This document shows, piece by piece, positions 15,001-27,000 of a DNA stretch of 59,291 bases. Position 1 is the stretch's first letter; each line of letters starts with the position of its first letter. A program made the position numbers and the translations under genes. The DNA comes from Massilia glaciei (GTDB lineage: Bacteria; Pseudomonadota; Gammaproteobacteria; Burkholderiales; Burkholderiaceae_D), in assembly GCF_003011895.2 (NCBI RefSeq), contig NZ_PXWF02000162.1, positions 1 through 59,291 of the forward strand, given 5' to 3'. The notes under the pieces were generated by a model. It was not told where the DNA came from, searched no databases, and was given only the letters and a program-made list of their open reading frames with translations.

Positions 15001-18000
15001 AAGCGCTGGTAGCCGAGCTGATCGAGCACCCGGTTTTGCTGGGCCAGCGTGAGCAGGTCGAAACCGGCGTTCGCGGCCGGCGCGCCAGCCGCGCCCCAGG
15101 TGATCGCGGCGTTCTGGTAATCGCCGCCGGCGCCCTGCACCAGGGCGGCCAGCACTTGCTTGCCGGCCGCGGCGGCCGGGTTGAAATAGACCTGCTGTTC
15201 GACCTGCGCGTAGCCGAGCGAGGCGGCCACGATGGCGCGCTGCGCCACGCTGAGCTGCTCGAACGTGGCGCCGGCGTCGGGCGCGCGCACGCCGCCCCAG
15301 TCGATGGTGTCGATGTTGTAGTCGGCGGCCACGGCGGCGAAACCGGTGACCAGGCGCAGGTGCTCGGGCGCGGCCGGGTTGTACCAGGTGCCGCCGGCGA
15401 CGCTGTCGTAGCCGAGCGAGGCCGCCACCACATGCTTTTGTTCGGGCGAGAGGTCTGCGAACGCGACGTTGGCGCCGGGCTGGCCCGCCGCGCCCCAATG
15501 GATGTTGGCGTTGCTGTAGTCGGTGACCTGGCCCTCGGTGAAGGTGGTCACGATCTTCTTGCCGGTGTCGGCGTTGTAGTTGAAGTAGTTCTTGGCGCCG
15601 CTTCCGTTCTCGATGTATTCGATGACGATCGCTTTTTGCACCGCGCTCAGCTCGCCGAAGGTGGCGTCGGCGCCGGGACGGGCGATGTCGTCGGTGCTGG
15701 TGGCCGGATCGCCGCCCCAGAGCGCGCCAGGCATCGCGTAGTAGTCGAACACATAGCCCATGGCGTTGGCGGCGACCAGCTTTTGCGCGCCCGTCAGCTG
15801 CGCGAAGCTGGCGCTGTCGAGCGGTTTGACGACGCCCGCGCCGACCCAGTCGACCAGCGCGTTGCTGTAGTCGGCGCTCTGGCCCTGCACGAAGCCTGTG
15901 ACCAGGCGCGCGTCCGGCGCGGCGCCGGCGTTGTGGTAGACCGTGCCGGCGTTGTACGTGTAGCCGGCCTGCGAGGTCGCCTGGACGCCCTCGGTCAGGG
16001 TTTCGGTGAAGCGGCCGCTGGCGGCGTTGTAGAACGCGCCGTCGAGGTAGGTAGCGTAGCCCTCCTTGGCCGCGACGATGGCCTTGGCCTCGGGGCTCAG
16101 GTCGTTGAACGGGGTGTAGTTGGCCAGTCCGCTGGCGGCCGCGCCCGCGGCCAGCTCGAGCTTGTTGGCGGCGAACAGCGCGCGCAATTCGGGCGTGATG
16201 GTGCCGCCGCCGAGCGCGCCGAGGATCGCGCCGAACTGGGTGCTGTCGGCAAGCCGGCCCAGGGTGCTGCCCGGCAGGTTGTCGAAATACGGGGCGTAGT
16301 CGGACTCGGCGTCGGACGAGGACATGCTCAGTCCGGCGGCCGCGACGACCGTGCCGCCGAGCACCAACTCGCCGCCGGCGACCAGGTTCATCGTGGCGTC
16401 GGCGCCGGTCAGGACCGGCGGCGCGAAGGCCTGGCCCGGCAGCGTGCTGAAGGCGGCGCCGGCGATGATGGCGCCGCCGCCGTTGAGGCGCAGGTGGCCG
16501 CCCGCTTGCAGGGTGATCGCGCTGCGCGCGCCCTCGGCCGTGATGGTGCCGCCCTCGAGGATGGTCAGGCCGCCCTCGGCCAGGTTGGGGTTGACCACGG
16601 TGCCGGCGCGCACGCTGAGCACGGCGTCGGCGCCGCCGGCCTGGATCAGGCCGGCCAGGTGGACCGCCTGCGAGGCGGTCACCGTCAGCCGGCTGCCCGC
16701 GTTCAGGGTCACGATGCTGCTGCCCTTGTTGGTGGTCAGGCTGTCGATCGCGCCGACATAGCTGACCATCGCGGCGCTGCCGGTCAGGCTGCTGGCGGTG
16801 ATCTCGATCGCGACCAGGTCGGCCCCGCTCAGGTAGCCCTGCAGGTTCATCTCCTCGGTCACGTTGAGCAGCAGCGCGCGCGCGCCGATGCCGGTGTCGC
16901 GCACGGTCGGCGCGCTGTTGGCGCCGATGTCGAGGAGGTCGGTGTTGAGCGTGAGCGTGCTTGACGACTGGACGTCGCCGATGACCACGATGCGCCCCGC
17001 GTTGAGGGTGGCGATGTCGTTGAATTTGGCCGAGAACGTGAAAATGCCGACGGATTTATCCTGCACGTCGCCGATGACCATGTCGACGCCGGCCCTCTGC
17101 TGGCCGATCGTGACGCTGGAAAACCCGGTTTTGAGGGCGGACAGGTCGCGCATGCCGAACTCGAACCTGCCGCTCGCGCCGAGGATCGAATAATCGGCGC
17201 CGTCGCTGGCCTGGCCGGCGCCGCCGAGGGCGTAGTCCTGCCCGGCCGAGGCCGCGCGCAGCACCAGCGCGCCGGCGCCGCTGACGCGATCCAAGCCAGA
17301 GAGGAAGTCGACGTCGTCGGCCACGAGCGTGATCGCGCCCGCGGCCGCGAGGCTGCCCGCGTCGAGCGAGAACAGCGCCTCGGCGCCGGCCAGCCTGACG
17401 TCGATCGAACCCTGCACCGCGACCAGGCCGCCGAGGGTGGCGCCGCGCCCGCCGTCGGAAACGCGCAGGCCGTCGACCTCGAGCACCACGATGTCGCGGT
17501 GGTCGGCGCCGGCGTTGCCGAGGTTGAGCACGCTCAACTCGGCCAGATGGGTTTTCAGGGGCCCGCTCAGGCCGGCCGCCTTGATGCTCAGCAGCGCGTC
17601 GGGCGCGATGAAGGTGGCGCCGGTCACGTCGACCAGGCCGCTCGCCTCGAGCACCATGTCGGTCGCGCCCCAGCTCGCGCCATTGGTGCTGGTGATCGTG
17701 GTCAGGGCGGCCGTGTCGGTGATCTCGATGCGGTCGAGCCCGTTGTTGAAGTCGAGCACGCGCGCGTCGATGCGCAGCTGGTGCTCGTTGCGCGCGATCG
17801 CGGTCGTCGAACTGATCGGCGCGAGGATCAGGCGGTCGTAGCCGCCGCCGGCGCTCACCTTGGTCACGCCCGCGCCCTCCAGGTAGATCAGGTTGCTGCC
17901 GTCGCCGGTGTCGATCGTGTCGCTGCCGCTCGAGTAAATGATGTCGCCGCCGCCGCCGGTGAACAGCACGTTGGCGCCGGCGCCAAGGTCGACGATGTCG

Positions 18001-21000
18001 TCGGCCGCGTTGCCGACGAAGCGGTCGTCGCCGGCCCCGCCGAAGTAATGGACGCCGTCGGTGATGCCGCCGATGAACTCGTCGTTGCCCTCGCCGCCCC
18101 TGATGATGCTGTTGGCGCCGCCGCCGATGATGGTGAAGCGGTCCTTGCCGGCGCCGCCGTCGAACAGCAGGTCGGCCGTGACGGCCGCGCCCACGTAGAT
18201 CGCGTCGTTGCCGCCGCCGCCATTGGCGACGATTTTTTTGACGCCCGTGAAGGTCGAGGTCACGCCGAGCGAATTGACGCTCAGCTTGCCGGCGGCGTCC
18301 TGGTCGATCTGGTAGGTCTCGTTGGTGGTGCCGTCGTACAGGTCGCCGCCGCCGTAGCGGCCCGAGGTGTCGCCCATGCTCAGGTACAGGGTGTCGCCGA
18401 CCTGGGTCGCGATCACGGGGTCGGCGCCCCAGCTCCAGAAGTAGTCGCCCGAGACGCTCATGCCGGCGATCGTGACGCTGGCGGCCAGGTGGGCGCTGGC
18501 GGCGGTCAGCTCGATCTCGCCCGAGAAGCCGGCCAAGGTCTCGTGGATGCTGAACAGGCCGAGGTCGATGTCGAGCACGAGCGAGCCGTAGACGCTCGCG
18601 GCAAAGCGCGTGTTGCTCAGCGTAAGCGAGAAGCCGGCGTTGAGCTCGAGCGGGCCCATCGGGATGTGGATGTCGGTGCTGCCGGTGATCTCGAAGTCGC
18701 CGTCGGATTCGATGAAGCCGCCGACGTCGACCTTGACGAAGCCGAAGAAGTCGAGCTCGGCGTTGAGCTCGAGCCGGAACACGTCGCCGATGAGGCTCAT
18801 TTCGCCGTCGAAGCCGATGTCGAAGGCGAGGATGTGCAGGTTGCCGTCGAGCGCGAGCTTGAAGTCGGTACCCGCGGCGACCCCGGCGTAGACGCCGTCG
18901 TCGCTGGTGTTGATCTCGAGAACCGCGTTGGCCTTGATGCCGACGTCGCCCGTGCCCAGCTCGACCTTGGTGGCGAGCTTGAGCGCGAACACGGCGTCGC
19001 CGTCGGCCTCGGTGTCGAACACGATCGCGCCGGCCACGCCGATGCTGCCGAGGTCGCCCAGCTCGAGCGCGAGGTCGGCCGCGGCCGTGAAGCCGCCGTT
19101 GTCGATCGTCAGGTCGAGCGCGCCCTTGAGGCTGACCGCGCCGTCGGCCAGGCTGATGCCGGCCTCGCCGGCCAGGTGCAGCGACTGCGGCTTGAGCACG
19201 GCGTCGGTGAAGCCGCCGGCCGCGTTCACGGCGCGCACGGTTTGGTCGCTGTTGGTGGTGTTCAGTTGCAGCAGGAAACGGCCGGCGACCTCGAAGCCGG
19301 GGCCGTCGATGAGGACGGAGTTGGGGCCGGTGCCGGCCACCTCGAACGCGCCGTACAGGCCGCCGGCGACGATGCCGAGGGTGCCGGTGACGTTGAGCGG
19401 CTCGAGCACGGGCAGGTTCAGCGTCGCCTCGGCCGACAATTCCATGCCGCTTTGCGAGACGATCACGGCGAACTTGCCCTCGAGCGAGAGGGCGTCGTCG
19501 AGCAGGGCCAGCTCGCCCTCGCCGAACAGGGCCACGTACATGCCGGTCCAGGCCGGTTTGCCGGGCGGCGTGCTCGGGATCGTGTATTGGTTGTCCGGGA
19601 ACACGACGACGTCGCGGAACTCCTCGGGCACGGTGTAGACGATCTCCTTGCCGGTGGTGTTGAGCATGAGCTCGAGGCTCGCGTCGAGCCGGGCGGCCGG
19701 GCCGAGGTCGATCCCGCGCGCCATCTGCAAGCGCATGGCGACGCCGTCGGCGTCGATCGAGAGCAGGCCGGTCGCGTGCGAACTGAGCGCCACGTCGCCC
19801 GTGCCGATCTCGGCCTCGACGTCGGCGAACACGGTCAGGCCTTCGGCGCTGGCCTTGATCTCGAAGGCGCCGTCCATCTTGACCAGGCCGAACAGGTCGG
19901 CCCTGGCCTTGCCGGCCACGCGCAGGTACTGGGTGCTGAAGTCGAGCACGGCCGGCTCGAACGGGTTGCCGGTCTCGATCGCGTAGCCGGCGTGCGCCAC
20001 CCCGTCCGGGTCGGTCCAGCTGCTCTTGGAGAAATCGATGGTGGCCAGCGCGAAGCTGATCCCGGCGCTGTTGTACGAGACGGCGCCGGTGCCGGGGTCG
20101 CTGGTGTAGTCGCCGATCTGGGCGCGCAGGCCCGTGTTCAGTTCGAGCGAGAGTCCGACCGCCTCCATGGTGGCGCCGGACACGCCGGTGAGCCTGATGG
20201 CGTCGATATCGGCGTCGGCGGCGATGTACACGCCGACGGTGACGCCGGCGCTGCCGATGACGAGCTCCTTGGCCACCACCAGGCCCAGGTCGAGGTCCTC
20301 GATGGCGAGCCCGACCGCGGTTTCGTCGGGGGTGTCGGCCTCGTCGATGCGCCCATCGTTGTTGCTGTCGCGCCAGTAGGCGCCGCTGCCGATGAAGCCG
20401 TAGCCGTCGTTGATGCCGACCGCCAGCGTGGTCACGGTGGTGCTCACGCCGTTCGACAGCGTCACGCTCTCGGCGCCGCGCTTGGTGAAGGCCATCGAGG
20501 CCGACAGCTGGACGAAGCCGGCCAGGTTGATCTCGGCGTAGCCGACCTTGGCCTGCACGATCTCCTCGCTGAAGTCGAGGATCACGGCGTTATTGCCGCC
20601 GGCCGGCAGCGCGAAGCCGTTGGCGGCGAGCTTGCCGTCGCCGTCGCGGTCCTCGCCGGCGCCGAGCGCGCCGTCGCCGTCGAGGTCCTCGGGCGAGGCG
20701 GCGAAGCTGGTGGCGAAATTGACCGACGGCGGCCCGAACAGCTGCAGCACGGCGTTGCCGACCCCGCCGAGGCCGGGCACGTAGGAGGTGTTGATGTTGA
20801 CCGAGATGTCCTCGGCCTTGACGCGCATCAGGGACGGATCGACGCCGACCAGCTCGGCGTTGGCGATGTGCGCCTTGGCGGCGATGAACTTGGGCACCAG
20901 CGAGGCCGCGCCCGGGATCAGGCCGGCCACGGTCGGAGTCAGCATGGCCAGGCCGAAGTCGACGTCGTCGACCACCAGCCCGACCGCGCCCTCGTTGATG

Positions 21001-24000
21001 CTGTCGAGCAGGCCGTCGCCGTCGGCGTCGACGCCGTAGCGGTACGGCCCGCCGACGCCGGCGAAACCGGTCAGGTTGGCGCCGCCCAGGGTCATCAGTT
21101 CGACCTGGACCGGCAGCGGGGCGCCGGGCACGTGGCCGGGGCCGCCGATCTCGGTGCCGAGCTCGTCGGCGAGCTGCTGCAGACCGCCGAGGTTGACGTC
21201 GACCACGGCGCGCTCGCCCTTGCGGAACGCGAGCGAGCCGCGCAGGTTGAGGAATTCGGAGACCGTGATCTCGGCCATGCCGATGTCGAGTCCGAGCAGG
21301 TCCTCGCCGGTGTGCTGCAGGTAGACCGGGGTGCCGCCCGTGTTGACCTCGAAGCCGGCCGGGCGGCCGGTGGCCGGGTCGGCCGCGAAGCTGCCCGCGA
21401 AGTCGGCCGTCGAGCGCATCAGGCCGCCGAACAGCTTGCCGCCCGAGTTGACCTCGATCGTGATGTCGGCCGCCTTGAGATCGAGCATGTCGCCGAAGCC
21501 GACCGTGCGCAGGGCGTCGGCGTGGGCGTACAGCGAGAAGAAATTCTGGGCCTCGAAGAAGTCCGGCAGCACCGCCTTGAACACCGACAGGCCGACGTCG
21601 AGCCCCTCCATCGCGAAGCCGAGCAGCTCGTCCTCGTTGGCGATGACCTTGTTGCCGCCGCCGGCCGGGTCGAGCACGTAGTCGGGGGTGCCGAAGCCGA
21701 CGAAAGCGTACACGTTCGAGGCGCCGAACGAGAGCCCCTTGAAGCCGACGTTGTCGATGCGCGAATAGTCGTCCGAGACGTCGCCGACGAACTTGAGCAT
21801 GTCGAGCACGGAGCCGTACGGGGCCGGCACCACGGCCTTGAGCAGGTCCTCGACCAGGCCGACCTCGGCCGGCAGGCCGGTGAACATGGTGCCGGTGAAG
21901 GCGTCGCCGATGTTGAGCCGGAAGTCGCCGTGCAGGTGCACGAAGTCGCCCAGGTTCAGGCTCAGATTGGGGAACTCGATGCTGCCGAACAGGGTCAGGC
22001 CGAAGTCGGGGTCGAAGCCGATCGACAGGTCGAAGTTCTTCACAAAATCGAGCGCGCCCGAGAGGAAGTCCAGGTTGGGCGAGAATTCGGGCAGCAGGTC
22101 GCCCAGGCCGGTCAGGCTGATGGTCGGAAAGCCGATGTTTGGCACCGGCGGCAGGTCGAATTCGAAGTCGAACGAGGCGTCGAAGTCGAACAGGTCGAAC
22201 AGGCCCAGGTGGGCGTCGAGGGCGATGCCGATGGTGTTGCTGTCGTACGCGAGCCGCATGCCCTGCCCGGCGGTCCCGGTCGGCACGGTGTAGCCGCCGC
22301 CGGCCATCTCGGTCCAGTCCAGGAAGACGCTCGGGGCCGGCTTGCCGTCGATGCTGGCCGCGTTGATGTGGAAGGCGATGTCGGAGGCCGACAGCGTCAG
22401 GTAGGGCTCGGTGCCGACCAGGCCGGCCGAGGCGGCGGTCGCGGTGATGCTGTAGAACTCAAAGTCCTTGAGCGAGACGCCCGGCGCGAGCTCGGGCTTG
22501 ACCATCGCCAGCACGAAGTCGAGGTCCTCGATCGCCAGGCCGATCGCGTCCTCGTTGAGCGGGTCGAGCTCGTCGATGGCGCCGTCGCCGTTGGTGTCGC
22601 TGTGGTACGGGCCGTTGATGCCGGCGAACGCGTGGACCTTGGTGCCGGCCACGATCAGGGCCGCGCCCTGGCCGACGACCTCGACGCCGAGCGCGTTGAA
22701 GCCGATGTTGTCGAGCGTGCGCTTCTGGAACGCGAAGCCGCCCTGCAAGGTCACGATGCCGGCCACGTTGACCGTCGCGTTGCCGACCGAGGCCTCGAGA
22801 ACGTTGCTGTCGAAGTCGATCAATTGGCTCGTGCCGTTGCCGGTCGCGACCGCGTAGCCGGCGCTGGCGCCGCCACTGGTGAAGTCGCCGATCAGGCCCT
22901 TCTGGTTTGAGAGGTTGATGCCGATGTCGAGGTCGCTGACCTTGAACTCGATGAAGTCGTCGAAGCCGACGAAGCCGACCCCGGCCGCGTGCGCCTTGAC
23001 GGCCGTGAATTTGGTGTTGGCCGGCACCAAAGGGTTGGCCAGGTCGAACACGGTGTTGAGGACCGCGATGCCGAAGTCGAGGTCGTCGATGACGAGGCCG
23101 ATCGCGTCGGGCGCGCCGGTGTCGGCGGCGTCGATCACGCCGTCGCCGTTGCTGTCCTGGAAGTACGCGCCGACGCCGACGAAGGCGCGCACGTCGTTGC
23201 CGCCGAACTCGATGCTCTTGGCGCGCACATTGTCGAAGCCGACCCCGAGCGGGCCGTTGACCGAGATCGTGACGTCCTCGCCGCGGCGGAAGGCGAAGTC
23301 GCCCATCACCTGCAGGAATTCGGACACCTGCAGCACCGCGTCGTTCATGCTCGCGGCCATGAAGGCGCCCGGGCCGAAGTCGATCGTGACCGGCTCGCCG
23401 CCGGTCTTGATCTCGAGGCCGCCGGCGAAGCTGGCCGCGTAGTCGATCACGGGCCGCTTGCCGGGCACGCCCTGCCAGCCGGCGCTCCAGTTCAGTTCGA
23501 CGCTGATGTCCTGGCCCGCGAGCGTGAAGTCCTGGCCGCCGCCGACCAGCGCGAACTGGCCCGCGCTCGCCTTGAGCGCGGTGAAACTCGGCAGCGCGAG
23601 CGCGGTCTTGACGGCTGTCATGATGTTGAGACCGACGTCGACGTCGGCCACGGCGATGCCGTAGATGTCGGCCTGGTCCTTGAGCAGGACATCCGAATCG
23701 AAGTCGGGCACGCCGTAGCCGATGAACAGGTCGACGCCGCTCATGCCGATCGCCAGGCTGTTGACCTCGACGTTGCTGGCGGTGGTGCCGTCAAGCGAGA
23801 CGTCGGCGCCGGCCAGCTTGAGCTTGGCCAGGGTCGGCAGCGCCGACAGGTCGGTGCTGCGCAGGCCGGTGTCGACCGTGACGCTGTGGCGCTCGCCCTT
23901 CTCGAACGAGAAGGCGCCCTGCAGGTGGACGAACTGGTCGATCGCCAGCGTGGCCTTGGCCACCTGCACGCCGGCCGCGCCGTTGTCGAAGTCGATCATG

Positions 24001-27000
24001 ACGGGCGCGTTGCCGGTCGCGATCGCCAGGCCGGCCTCGCCGTAGGTGCTCTTGAAGTCGACGTGGGCGCCGAAGGCCTGGCCGGCCCAGCGCCCGCCCT
24101 GGTTGGCGCGCACGCTGATGCCCTCGGCCGACATGGTCAAAAAGTCGATGCCCTCGAGCGACAATTGGTCGGCCGTGGCCGACAGCGCCCACAGGCGCGG
24201 CACGATCCGCTTGGCGTCCGTGTACATGACCAGGCCGAGGTCGAGGTTTTCCAACACCAGCCCGACCGCGCCCTCGGCCGTCTCGTCGCTGCCGGCCACG
24301 AAATACGGGCCGCTGCCGACAAACAGGTCGACGTCCGAGAAGCCGAGCGTGAACATGCCCATGTCGAGGTCGTCGATGCGCGAGAACTGGCCCGGCTTGA
24401 CCTGGCCGGTCGCCACCAGCGGCGCCAGCTTGGCAGCGCCCTCGAGCGAGGTGTCGGAGAAGCCGGTGACGATGTCGACCTGCTGCATGCCCGACTTTTC
24501 GAGCGCGAAGCCGCCCTCGAGGTGGAAGAAGTCGTCGATCTTGATCAGCGCGTGCGCGACCGAAAAGCCCAGCAGCGAGCGCGTGAAGTCGAGCTGCACG
24601 ACGTCGCCGCCGGTGTCGACGGCGAGGCCCTGCTCGCCGAAGCTCGAGACGAAGTCGACGGTCGGGGCGAGCGTGGTGCCGGCCCACTTGGCGCCCTGGT
24701 TGACGGCCAGGCTCAGGTCGTTGATCTGGAGCTGCATGAAGCCCCAGTCGGCGTCGAGCGGATTGGCCCAGTCGGCCTTCATGGCGAACATTTTCGGGAT
24801 CACGCCGCCAGGGTCGACCGTGCGCGAGGCCTTGAGCGTGACGAAGCCGATGTCGATGCCGTCGAGCACGAACAGCGGGTCGTCGATGTCGCCCACGGTC
24901 ACGCGCACGTTGGAGGCGCCGAAGCTGATCATGTCGACCGGCAGGTCGGTCAGGGTCGCGTTGTCGGCCGACAAAAAGCCGTCCGCCTTGAGCTTGAGCA
25001 GGGACGTGTTGAGGCCGGCGGCAGTGCCCACCAGCGCGCTCGGCAGGCCGGTCTGGATGTCGAGCGCGACCCCGGCCGCCTTCTTGAACACGAAGCTGCC
25101 CTCGACCTGGAACATGTCGCCCACGTTGAGCAGCGCGTTCTCGAGCGTGACGCCGAGCAGGCGGGTGCTGTAGTCGAACACGATCGGGTCGCCGCCGCCG
25201 GTCGGGATCGCCAGGCCGCCGTCGAAGCTGCCCGCGAAGTCGACGTAGGGATGGAGGAAGGCCTTGTTGGCCCAGGCCGAACCGCCGTTGACGTCGAGCG
25301 TGAGGCTGTCGATCTGGAACTTGAACAGGTCCATGTCGACGTCGAGCCGGGCGTCCCACTTGACCTGCAGCGCGAAGAAGTTCGGCACCACGAAGCCGGG
25401 GTCGGCCGCCTTGGTCGAGTTCATCAGCACCAGCGCGAGGTCGATGTTGTCGAGCGTGAAGCCGGTGCGCTCGGCGTTGAGGCTTTCGCCGTCGTCGAGC
25501 AGGCCGTTCGCGTTGGCGTCGATGAAATACGGGCCGGAGCCGGCGAAGATGTCGACGTCGGTCGCGCTCAGCATCAGGGTCGAGACCTGCAGGTTGTCGA
25601 TGCGCGCATGGTCGGCCGACAGGCCGGCCACGCGCTCGAGGCCGGCCGTGAAGGCCGCCGGGGTGCCGACCGGATAGGTCGACGGCAGGCCGGTGACGAC
25701 GTCGACCTCGGTGCTGCCGCTCTTTTCGAGGTACAGGCTGCCGCTGATGTAGACGTAGTCCGAGATCGCCAGCGTGGCGCGCCCGACCGCGACCGCCGTG
25801 AGGGCGCCGCGCGCGCCGTCGAAGTCGATCTGCATGGCCGAGTCCGGGCCCGTGGCCAGCGCCAGCGGCGCGGCCTTGAAGTCGATCACGCTGTCGCCGA
25901 GGCTGCGGAATTTGTTGATTTCGATGGTCAGGTCGCGCGCGGCCATGGTGAAGCCGTCGATCCCGACGAACTCGGCCGAGCCGGCCTGGGCCTTGAGCGC
26001 GGTCCAGCTGTGGGTCGGGCTGCCCTGCTCGCTGTAGAGCGCGAGCGCGATGTTGACGTCCTTCATGTGCAGGCCGAGCTCGTCGGCGCCGCCGAAGCCG
26101 GCGCCGGCGAACACCTCGGCGTCGGCGCTGCCGAAGGTGAGCTGGTTGGTCATCACCTTGCGCCCGTCGGCGAGCGTGACCTCGACCCCGGCCGTGCGGC
26201 GCAGCACCAGGTCGCCGCTGGCGTAGGCGAACTCGCCGACCTGCAGCTTGGCGTTGCCGATGGCGACCTCCTTGAGCGAGGCCACCATGGCGTCACCGAA
26301 CACGTGGGCCATGCCGGCCGCCTCGATCGCCACGCCGCTGGCGTCGGCGGCGGTGCTGTTGAGGCGCAGCGCGACGCTGTCGGCGGTCAAGCTGATGTCG
26401 CCGCCGAGCTGGGCGCTCAAGGCGCCGACCGCCTCCATCACGGTGCCGGCGGCGCTCACATGCATGCCCAGCGAGGCGTCGGTCACGCCGACCACGAACT
26501 CGCCCGCGCCCATGGTGGCGCCGACGTGCTGCGCCACCACCAGCATGGCGCCGTCGGCGCTGTTGCGCTCGAACGCGAAGTCGCCCGTCAGCTCGAACGC
26601 GCCGCCGACCGTCACGTGCAGGCCGAGCACGCTGGCCTGCATGCCGACGGCCGCGCCGAGCGCCCCGAAGGTGTACTCGAAGCCGCCCGCGAAGGCGAGC
26701 GTGCGCCCGCTCAGGTCGACGCCGGTGTGGTTCATGCGCACGGTGGCCAGGTCGGCCGTGGCGGAGGCGAATTCGCCGCCCGTCAGGCTCAGCGCGCCGC
26801 TGCCCTCGAAGCCGAAGCCGTTCGGTCCGAACACCATGCCGAAGCTGCCGCCGGCCAGGCCGACCGCGACCCCGCCGCCGCCGAGCGCGGCGTTGACGTT
26901 GCTGCCGGCGATCAGGATTTCGCCGCCCTCGAGCGCGAAGCCGATGTCGGCGCTGATCGACAGGCCCTCGAAGGCGAGCTCGGCGTGGCCGGAGGCGGCC

